Origin: Thalassotalea euphylliae
Lineage (GTDB): Bacteria > Pseudomonadota > Gammaproteobacteria > Enterobacterales > Alteromonadaceae
Direction of reading: 5' to 3'
Length of the DNA: 64,000 bases
NCBI RefSeq assembly: GCF_003390375.1
Contig: NZ_QUOT01000001.1
Coordinates: 3,658,001 to 3,722,000 of the forward strand
The translations under genes were made by a program, and so were the position numbers. This document shows, piece by piece, positions 54,683 to 64,000 of the stretch (its first letter is position 1; each line of letters opens with the position of its first letter). A model generated the notes under the pieces. It ran no database searches, was not told where the DNA came from, and saw only the letters and a list, made by a program, of their open reading frames with translations.

Positions 54683-55609
54683 ATGTCGATAGCAATCGCT
54701 ATTTCAAATCGCAGTGCGAAAACATTGATAAACGCGCTGAAAAAACATCTACCAGGTGTAGAAGTAAAAAATTGGCATGAGTATCAAGCTCATAGTGACG
54801 TTGAGTTTGGCGTTTGCTGGCAACAACCAGCACAACTTTGGAGCCATTTACCTAAACTAAAAGTGGTATCGTCATTGGGCGCCGGTGTAGACGGACTTAT
54901 TTATGATGATAAGCGGCCGCAGACCCTCAACATTAGCCGAATTGTTGACCCAAGCTTATCTGAGCAGATGGCTGACTTTGTGCTAATGAGCATTCTCAAT
55001 CATCAGCGCAATATGGCAGCTTATTGGCAAGCTCAACAGGCACGAGACTGGATATTCAAGCGCCGTAAACAAGATAACAAAGTCACCATTTTAGGGGCTG
55101 GTGAAATAGGTTTAGTGGTTGCACGTAAACTCCACCTAAACGGCTACCAGGTCAGCACTTGGAGTCAGACACTCAAATCCGCTAACTATATTGCGCAAAG
55201 CTTTGTAGGGGAAAACCAGCTTGTTGACAGTGTGAAACGGGCCCACTTTGTCGTGTCTATACTACCGGCGACTAGTCAAACTAATGATCTGATTGATGAG
55301 CGCGTTTTCTGTGCAATGCCTAAAGACGGATATTTTATTAACGTTGGCAGAGGTAATGCAGTGGATGAACAAGCGCTTATTAAAGCGTTAGAAGGCAACG
55401 TGATTGCAGGTGCTGCGCTTGATGTATTTAAACAAGAACCGTTACCTAGCCATCATCCATTCTGGGACCTGCCTCAATTAACGGTAACCCCTCATGTTTC
55501 AGCTATTACGGATCAGCAACAAGTGGTTGAGCAAATAGCTGAAAATTACCAACGTTTTGTTCAAAATAAAGCGCTTATTAATCAAGTCGATGTTAATAAA
55601 GGCTATTAA
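54683..55609 (+). CDS. D-2-hydroxyacid dehydrogenase, glyoxylate/hydroxypyruvate reductase A-like
   Basis: 308 residues (E. coli GhrA 312). RBS AGGAAAG. NAD(P) fold ILGAGEIGLVVARKL, catalytic Arg/Glu/His regions seen as INVGRGNAVDEQALIKAL, ALDVFKQEPLPSHHPFW and VTPHVSAIT. It reduces glyoxylate or hydroxypyruvate, so it could draw on the glyoxylate made by AceA, though the genes are 11 kb apart. Single gene. Confidence 0.88.
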   Translation: MSIAIAISNRSAKTLINALKKHLPGVEVKNWHEYQAHSDVEFGVCWQQPAQLWSHLPKLKVVSSLGAGVDGLIYDDKRPQTLNISRIVDPSLSEQMADFVLMSILNHQRNMAAYWQAQQARDWIFKRRKQDNKVTILGAGEIGLVVARKLHLNGYQVSTWSQTLKSANYIAQSFVGENQLVDSVKRAHFVVSILPATSQTNDLIDERVFCAMPKDGYFINVGRGNAVDEQALIKALEGNVIAGAALDVFKQEPLPSHHPFWDLPQLTVTPHVSAITDQQQVVEQIAENYQRFVQNKALINQVDVNKGY

Positions 55610-55714
55610 TTTTAGCTGCGCAAATAAATGATTGAAATGTCGATTATATTCAGATAAGTTTTTAGGGTTATTAAGTAATAACAATAATAAACAACTTAGT
55701 AAGTAGGTTTGCGT

Positions 55715-55849
55715 ATGAATAAACCAACCTCCAAAGGATTTAAGCTTACTACTGTTATTGCTGCTGTTTTTGTCTTGGCAGTGTCGGCAGTGTTAAGTAA
55801 CTCATCGGTTGCCGATGATATGGACGTCGTAATAGAACAATCAGAATGA
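55715..55849 (+). CDS. Small exported or membrane protein, 44 residues
   Basis: ATG...TGA; begins MNKPTSKGFKLTTVIAAVFV and continues through one hydrophobic segment (about 12-27), then ends acidic (DDMDVVIEQSE). Looks like a signal peptide or anchor with a short tail. An independent terminator follows 20 bases later, supporting a real gene. No family recognised. Confidence 0.6.
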   Translation: MNKPTSKGFKLTTVIAAVFVLAVSAVLSNSSVADDMDVVIEQSE

Positions 55850-55866
55850 GTGGTCGATTGTTAAAT

Positions 55867-55896
55867 TAAAAAGCCCCATTATTTGGGGCTTTTTAA
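55867..55896 (+). terminator. Bidirectional intrinsic terminator
   Basis: AAAAAGCCCC ATTATTT GGGGCTTTTT after the small ORF and facing the convergent membrane gene. Confidence 0.92.
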
Positions 55897-55943
55897 TTTA
55901 TCTATGTCAATAATTTGTCTAATGGAAAATGTTCAATTAGCGG

Positions 55944-56204
55944 CTAGGTGCTTGAACATTCAAGCGAGGCATCTACTTTTGGCTCACGCTCGCTGCGTTT
56001 TAATAAGTAAAAGGCATTAATAGCAACAATAATCACATTTGATACCATGCCTTGTGCTACATCAATATGCGTATAATAAACGCCCATCAACACACACCCA
56101 ACCAAGGTTGCCAGTCTTAGCATTAATATATCTTTGATAAAAAAAGCACCGATACATAAGGCCAGCCCAATCCAGCTAAGTGCGTCAAAGAATAGTGGGT
56201 TCAT
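55944..56204 (-). CDS. Small inner-membrane protein, YgjV-like
   Basis: 86 residues with about three hydrophobic helices (6-24, 28-45, 53-69) and a charged C-terminal tail. The segment LRLATLVGCVLMGVYYTHI followed by NVIIVAINAFYLLKR resembles half of the YgjV family. Weak assignment; function unknown. Confidence 0.65.
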   Translation of the reverse strand: MNPLFFDALSWIGLALCIGAFFIKDILMLRLATLVGCVLMGVYYTHIDVAQGMVSNVIIVAINAFYLLKRSEREPKVDASLECSST

Positions 56205-56575
56205 TAGTGTGTGTTACTCCGTTGGTAAATGTTAATTAAAAGTAGCCACTAAAAGTTGCTCTAGTGGCTTAATTGCGACGCGCATTATCCAGATCGTTTG
56301 GTGATAAAACAAACAAATAAAATTGCCTGTGTCGGATTAGAAAAACTAATGTAATTAAGGGGTGATTCTAAATGTATTCACCTTGTAACAAAGTGAAATT
56401 AAGTTTTAACTCTATTTGTTTTTAATTACACTGTTTTAACTGGCTTTTATTGGTATTTTAAGTGCCATAGATAAGGGGGTATCAGCGAAGCGTTTACGCC
56501 TTTGATGTGCATATAATTGCGTTAATAAAACTAGGTTTACTTGGAAAACTCAATAAACAAGAGAAAAACTTGAAG
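56205..56575. other. 371-base intergenic region
   Basis: AT-rich, no ORF, no repeat and no terminator recognised. It lies downstream of the tRNA-Arg gene and upstream of the YgjV-like gene, both on the minus strand. Confidence 0.5.
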
Positions 56576-56652
56576 TGGCGTCTCTGGCAGGAGTCGAACC
56601 TGCGACCCTTCGCTTAGGAGGCGAATGCTCTATCCAACTGAGCTACAGAGAC
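56576..56652 (-). tRNA. tRNA-Arg(CCT)
   Basis: 77 nt with encoded CCA. Acceptor arm GTCTCTG/CAGAGAC, discriminator G, D-arm GTAGCTCAGTTGGAT, anticodon loop CTCCTAA between stems TTCGC and GCGAA, T-loop GTTCGACTC. Anticodon CCT reads AGG. Confidence 0.97.
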
Positions 56653-56737
56653 TGCTCAGTTGAATTTAAACTGTTTATCAATAGTTTACAATGACTAAAA
56701 CAGCTCAATAGGGCAGTGATGGCATTCTGTGGTTGCT

Positions 56738-57904
56738 TTAGGGATCTTGTTTCACGGCGAGATCATTGATTTGAATATTGCCAAGCAAGTTTTGATTAGT
56801 GGTTTTTGCGACAGCGCTATCTTGAAATACTTCGCTTACCGTCACCATGTGGTTACTTACATTATACCCTGTGTACATTTTTCCTTGATCGCTTGTGAAA
56901 CTATTTAAATGTAGCAAGGAAAATTTATCGCCTAACTTAACGCCTTGGCGTTTACCCACATTAACAATAACTTCATTACCTTCAACTCTGACAATTCTTG
57001 CCCTTGTTTGCTGGCACATTAGGCTTTCATCAATATCGAGTAAGGCGTCATCAAGTGTGCGATCAAGCATACGGCCGTAGGCGCTTTGCCAAAACGATTG
57101 GCCGTTTAGGTCGATCGATTCTCGCTTACCAAAAGTCCAAGGAGCTTTATTCTGGTAATGGCTATCCCATAATAGTTCACCATTATCAGTACTATATATA
57201 TAGAAGGCGGTATCAAAGTGACGATCGAAATTATCCTCCTGCCAGAACTGCCATTGGTTTAGCACTTCTCCATCAAACGATACGTCGATAACCTCAGTAA
57301 AGAGAACAAACTGTGTGTCAAAGCGTTGACCTAACTCAACTGCTAAGTATTTGATTTTTTCTTGGTCAAAGCTACGGTTATAGCGACTAAAAGGGATGCT
57401 ACTTTTGTTGGCTAGTTTAATATCAATGTAGCGACTTTTCTCACCAAGCTTGTCAGCAAAGCGAGCAACTAATTTCTTGTCTAAATTATAAATTTTGCCA
57501 ATATTCGCTTGTTCACGATGAAGCAGTTGAGCTTTAGTTACTAGCATCGACTTTTTGAAATCGGCGGCAAAGCATTGCTGCTCTTGTGGAAAGATATCTG
57601 CGCGAATCGTTACTTTAAGCATGTCTCCTTGGTAGCTTTCATCGATTAATTCAATTGAATTCACTGTGCCACTAGCGCGAATACTTAGTTCGTCTTGAGT
57701 AAGCAAACCGTTGATAACCCGCTGTGCGCTGCTCACTGAGGCGCCGGCAACAAGTAATGCTTTTTTTAATGCGTTTTCCATTGCTTCTGTTCGCGCAGTC
57801 TCGCGATCATTATTTAAGATGTATGCACTGCCTTGTGATTCATACCACTGAGCAGAGCTCACAAATGAAATTAATATTGATGTGAATAATGCTAAAATTC
57901 GCAT
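56738..57904 (-). CDS. flgT: Flagellar assembly protein FlgT
   Basis: 388 residues from the ATG at 57904 (MRILALFTSILISFVSSAQW), whose signal peptide fits; an upstream start adds 23 unlike residues. The FlgT N-domain shows WYESQGSAYI and ARTEAMENALKKALLVAGA, and the C-domain GKRQGVKLGDKFSLL. In Vibrio, FlgT forms the H ring of the sodium-driven motor around the basal body and is needed for secretion and stability. Divergent from flgO-flgP, as in Vibrio. Confidence 0.93.
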   Translation of the reverse strand: MRILALFTSILISFVSSAQWYESQGSAYILNNDRETARTEAMENALKKALLVAGASVSSAQRVINGLLTQDELSIRASGTVNSIELIDESYQGDMLKVTIRADIFPQEQQCFAADFKKSMLVTKAQLLHREQANIGKIYNLDKKLVARFADKLGEKSRYIDIKLANKSSIPFSRYNRSFDQEKIKYLAVELGQRFDTQFVLFTEVIDVSFDGEVLNQWQFWQEDNFDRHFDTAFYIYSTDNGELLWDSHYQNKAPWTFGKRESIDLNGQSFWQSAYGRMLDRTLDDALLDIDESLMCQQTRARIVRVEGNEVIVNVGKRQGVKLGDKFSLLHLNSFTSDQGKMYTGYNVSNHMVTVSEVFQDSAVAKTTNQNLLGNIQINDLAVKQDP

Positions 57905-58122
57905 AACAAGCAATCCAATTGATTGGTGTCCACAACATCTTGGCATTAAGGTTACGTTTGATCTTGTGAACACTAAATTAATAACTAGCTAACTAATTAG
58001 CAGCACCATCAGCTAAGTAAGCGTCATAAAGTAGACGGTTGTGTTAGCCAATAGCTGACAATTAACTATGAGTAAGCATGAACTATGCCTGTTCAACCTA
58101 TCCTAGTAATAATTATTTATTG

Positions 58123-58139
58123 TTGGCGCGTTTCCTGCA
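58123..58139 (+). promoter_or_regulatory. Sigma-54 promoter of flgO-flgP
   Basis: TTGGCGCGTTTCCTGCA has the -24 GG and -12 GC with the required 10 bases between, 55 bases before flgO. This fits the RpoN-dependent class of flagellar genes. Confidence 0.75.
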
Positions 58140-58194
58140 TTATTCAAAGCCAAGAAGTCAACGTTAAACTTGTAGTAATAATTGAGGTGTCTCA

Positions 58195-58839
58195 ATGAAA
58201 AATTGGCTATTAGCAGCCTGTATTCCTTTACTGGCCTCGTGCTCAATGAATAGTGAGCAAGATTTTTACAGTGTCAGCCATCAGAAAATGGATGAGATAG
58301 ACAGTTTTGATCTACCCAAGCATGCCATTAATGATGTGGTGAGAGGGCTGGCGTATCAAATGCTGGAGCATAGCTCCTTTGTTTCACCAAAAACTCCAAT
58401 CGCAGTTACTTCATTTGTTAATTTGGAAGACTTAGAGTCGACTAACTGGCTGGGTAATCAACTATCAGAGAACTTCGTTCATGAGCTGCAACGCCATGGC
58501 ATGGTAGTGATTGATTACAAAACAACAGGGCATATCCGAGTAACAAAAGATGGCGATTATGTTTTTAGTCGCGACTGGAAAGAGTTACCTGAGCGACAAA
58601 TTATTGACTACGTAGTAACCGGAACCATGATGGAGCAAGAAACAGGTATATTAGTTAATGCTCGAATGATCGGTATGCAATCTCGTGTTGTTGTCGCCAG
58701 TGCTCAATCATTTATACCAAAATGGGTGATCGGTGATGAAGTTTATCGCGATGAAAATGTGCGGTTGAAAGATGGCATGATAATTCGTACCAGTGAGAAC
58801 TTGGCTGAAGAGGCCCGCGCTGTTCGAATACAGCAATAG
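58195..58839 (+). CDS. flgO: FlgO family outer-membrane lipoprotein
   Basis: 214 residues. Lipobox LLASC at about 12-16 indicates a lipoprotein. The FlgO domain (about 45-190) shows PIAVTSFVNLEDLESTNWLG and VTGTMMEQETGILVNARMI. In Vibrio FlgO is an outer-membrane protein required for full motility, with FlgP and FlgT. First gene of a pair behind a sigma-54 promoter; RBS GAGG. Confidence 0.9.
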   Translation: MKNWLLAACIPLLASCSMNSEQDFYSVSHQKMDEIDSFDLPKHAINDVVRGLAYQMLEHSSFVSPKTPIAVTSFVNLEDLESTNWLGNQLSENFVHELQRHGMVVIDYKTTGHIRVTKDGDYVFSRDWKELPERQIIDYVVTGTMMEQETGILVNARMIGMQSRVVVASAQSFIPKWVIGDEVYRDENVRLKDGMIIRTSENLAEEARAVRIQQ

Positions 58840-58858
58840 ATAGTGGCAGGGTGAGATA

Positions 58859-59320
58859 ATGAAACTTATCAATATTGCGTTGGCGCTAGTTGTAGCTGTT
58901 ACCGTTTCTGCTTGTACATCCATTTATGATAAGCATGTGCAGTGGCAACCAGTGAAGCCAGAGGTCTTTCCTGTTGTCACCGCTGTTGGCTATGCGCCAA
59001 TCAGTTTGCAAAAGTCAGAGCATGAAACACAACGTATGCTAATGGCAATTAAAGCATCAAAACTTGCCGCTTATGCGGAATTGGCTGAACAGGTATATGG
59101 TCAACAAGTTGCCTCTAATATGACCATGGGTGACTTACTTATCGAAAATCACCAACTTAAAGCATCAGTTCATGGTGTTATCCGGGGAGCTAAAGTTATA
59201 AAGAGTTATCCAGTGGGTGATACGTACGCAACTGAGCTAAGCATCGACTTTAAAGATGTTTATGACATATATATAGCATCTACGAGAAAACAAGAAATAA
59301 AAGACGTTACCTATTACTAG
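58859..59320 (+). CDS. flgP: FlgP family outer-membrane lipoprotein
   Basis: 153 residues. Lipobox VSAC at about 16-19. LPP20-type domain with AVGYAPISLQ and ASKLAAYAELAEQVYGQ. Partner of FlgO and component of the basal outer-membrane disk. 19 bases after flgO, same transcript, ends at a strong terminator. Confidence 0.9.
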   Translation: MKLINIALALVVAVTVSACTSIYDKHVQWQPVKPEVFPVVTAVGYAPISLQKSEHETQRMLMAIKASKLAAYAELAEQVYGQQVASNMTMGDLLIENHQLKASVHGVIRGAKVIKSYPVGDTYATELSIDFKDVYDIYIASTRKQEIKDVTYY

Positions 59321-59337
59321 TATTGCCACTTTATTAT

Positions 59338-59380
59338 AAAAAAGCCGTATTAACCTTTATCTGTGTTAATACGGCTTTTT
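59338..59380 (+). terminator. Intrinsic terminator of flgOP
   Basis: AAAAAGCCGTATTAAC and GTTAATACGGCTTTTT, perfect 16-bp arms with a 10-base loop. Confidence 0.93.
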
Positions 59381-59484
59381 AACATCAAATTTCACTGGTT
59401 TACCACAAAGCCACTCAATAATTGCGCGCTTTGTATGAAAATAATCCGAATAAACAGAAATATCAAAAAACTTTCAAAAAGGTG

Positions 59485-59516
59485 TTGACGCCCAGCTAAA
59501 AATCTCTAAAATGCGC
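59485..59516 (+). promoter_or_regulatory. rRNA operon promoter P1
   Basis: TTGACG (59485-59490), 16-base spacer, TAAAAT (59507-59512), then GCGC discriminator typical of stringently controlled promoters. An A/T-rich UP-like region with TTTCAAAAAGG lies upstream. Confidence 0.85.
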
Positions 59517-59632
59517 ATCCACTTCCACGGGGCAGCCCAACGAAGTGTTTTGATAAGTTTAGTTAGCAAGTTTGCTTAATAAACGGGTCAGATAACTTAG
59601 AAAAATGAATTAAAGATTCTTTCAAAAAGTTG

Positions 59633-59664
59633 TTGACATCAAAACTAGGAAGCGTAAAATGCGC
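59633..59664 (+). promoter_or_regulatory. rRNA operon promoter P2
   Basis: TTGACA (59633-59638), 16-base spacer, TAAAAT (59655-59660), GCGC discriminator. The upstream stretch CTTTCAAAAAG repeats that of P1, 148 bases earlier. Confidence 0.87.
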
Positions 59665-59753
59665 ATCCGCTCTCGCAGCTTAAGTCACACGGCAAAAGGC
59701 GCAGAGCAACCACAAAACACGAGTGAGATGTTTTGTTTGAATCGAAAGATTCA

Positions 59754-59765
59754 GTTCTTTAACAA
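59754..59765 (+). promoter_or_regulatory. Leader boxA antitermination site
   Basis: GTTCTTTAACAA is the gammaproteobacterial rrn boxA core; it recurs in the 16S-23S spacer. Confidence 0.7.
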
Positions 59766-59936
59766 TTAGTTATCATGCAATTTGTGTGAGCATTCACATG
59801 ATGTTGATTTTACAAATATAGCTAAGCTTGTCTTAGCAAAAATTAACTCAGTGAACTCATGCAAAAACTACTTAATATATAAGTTTTATTTGTACAGAAT
59901 TCATTGAGCCGATGCTTAGGCATCACAAACGATTTT

Positions 59937-61478
<1,542 letters not shown>

Positions 61479-61570
61479 TCTTGAAGTAAAACGCACCATG
61501 TTGAGTGTTCACACACATTGCATTGATAACGAACGTATAAGAAGTAACCCTTTACTAATGCAGTAAATGA

Positions 61571-61646
61571 GGGGCTATAGCTCAGCTGGGAGAGCGCCTG
61601 CCTTGCACGCAGGAGGTCAGCAGTTCGATCCTGCTTAGCTCCACCA
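61571..61646 (+). tRNA. tRNA-Ala(TGC)
   Basis: 76 nt, acceptor GGGGCTA/TAGCTCC, encoded ACCA end, anticodon loop CTTGCAC with TGC. Spacer tRNA of the rRNA operon. Confidence 0.98.
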
Positions 61647-61672
61647 CTTACCATTGGTACTGGCTCGAATAA

Positions 61673-61740
61673 AGAGCGCACCCCGCCACGTGTTTAAAGC
61701 GGTGAGGTCGGCCTGTTTTTTTTCAAGTCTGCCCAGACCT
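61673..61740 (+). pseudogene. Decayed tRNA-Ile copy in the rRNA spacer
   Basis: Three blocks identical to the intact tRNA-Ile in the same order: AGAGCGCACCCC (61673-61684), GGTGAGGTCGGC (61701-61712) and TTCAAGTCTGCCCAGACCT (61722-61740). The anticodon loop is replaced by 16 unrelated bases, and 9 bases replace AG in the T-arm. The 5' acceptor half and the CCA are missing, so it cannot be functional. Confidence 0.8.
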
Positions 61741-61777
61741 AGTAATAGGCAAAGGTGAACTCTTGAAATGATGATAT

Positions 61778-61854
<77 letters not shown>

Positions 61855-61959
61855 CTACTTCTTAACAAAGAATGAGAAGCCAAATTAAAGGTATCGGAAT
61901 GCTGATAAATTTAATTTGGTTTTTTAAACCACGATTTAAGCGAATGTGCCTTAAATTGA

Positions 61960-61971
61960 GTTCTTTAACAA
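61960..61971 (+). promoter_or_regulatory. Spacer boxA antitermination site
   Basis: GTTCTTTAACAA, identical to the leader boxA, between tRNA-Ile and 23S. Confidence 0.65.
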
Positions 61972-62230
61972 TTTGGAAAGCTGATATATATCCCGAATAT
62001 ACTTCTTGTTTTACATAAGAAAAATATTCGAATGGTGATTACAGTGTCGCGCTGTATGAACCAAACCTGAAATAAGATTTTTCCTTATCTTATTTCAATC
62101 TAATTCAAGCATACTCCATTACTGTTCTTTTTTAAGGATTGTTAATGAGTACGTGAAAATGTCAGTCATACATTAGCATGGTGATTTGTCTCATCATGAC
62201 TTAAATAAGTAAAACTATTTGGGGTTGTAT

Positions 62231-64000
<1,770 letters not shown>

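Overview
The window looks like chromosome of a marine gammaproteobacterium of the order Alteromonadales, most likely Colwelliaceae (Thalassotalea or Colwellia type). The basis is a gammaproteobacterial 16S, low-GC coding sequence, the tkt-epd-pgk-class I aldolase order, flgT divergent from flgOP, a trhP-yfhL pair and large PstC/PstA permeases. The genus is inference and could be settled by a 16S search. No phage, plasmid, insertion sequence or CRISPR array is visible.

Layout. 1-5.1 kb: the tail of a TonB-dependent receptor, then a tight three-gene operon (periplasmic cupredoxin-like protein, membrane GGDEF/EAL protein, outer-membrane barrel protein). 5.3-10.9 kb: yfhL and trhP, an HDOD protein, rdgC and a hybrid-free histidine kinase. 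11.1-34.8 kb is dominated by phosphate genes: a Pho-boxed porin, phoB-phoR, pstS, ppk1-ppx, pstC-pstA-pstB-phoU and a PhoU-like/PiT transporter pair. Unrelated genes lie between them (LysR, DJ-1/PfpI, GcvR-like, PilZ, ettA, acyl-CoA ligase). Tandem Pho boxes with 11-bp heptamer spacing precede phoB, pstS and pstC, and a related site precedes the porin. Together these genes cover outer-membrane entry, high- and low-affinity uptake, sensing, and polyphosphate storage and release.

35-38.5 kb: an ECF sigma factor, a membrane-anchored probable anti-sigma factor and a secreted coiled-coil protein form a compact uncharacterised operon; a small secreted orphan and a possible 31-residue membrane protein follow. 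38.5-44.6 kb: the glyoxylate shunt (malate synthase G, LysR regulator, isocitrate lyase) and a peroxiredoxin. 44.8-54.3 kb: a chemoreceptor, a DUF481 protein, an MscS channel and the central-carbon run tkt-epd-pgk-fba. 54.6-59.4 kb: a hydroxyacid dehydrogenase, two small membrane proteins, tRNA-Arg and the flagellar accessory genes flgT and flgO-flgP, the last two behind a sigma-54 promoter.

59.4-64 kb: an rRNA operon with two strong tandem promoters, complete 16S, tRNA-Ala(TGC), tRNA-Ile(GAT) and the first 1.77 kb of 23S. A decayed copy of tRNA-Ile lies in the spacer just upstream of the intact one.

Most novel signals: a 268-bp MITE-like element with about 33-bp imperfect terminal inverted repeats just upstream of the pst promoter (26624-26891); the cupredoxin/c-di-GMP/barrel operon; the sigma/anti-sigma/coiled-coil cassette; the tRNA-Ile relic; and unannotated small membrane proteins with their own terminators. 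I did not find a clear new defence or mobile system.
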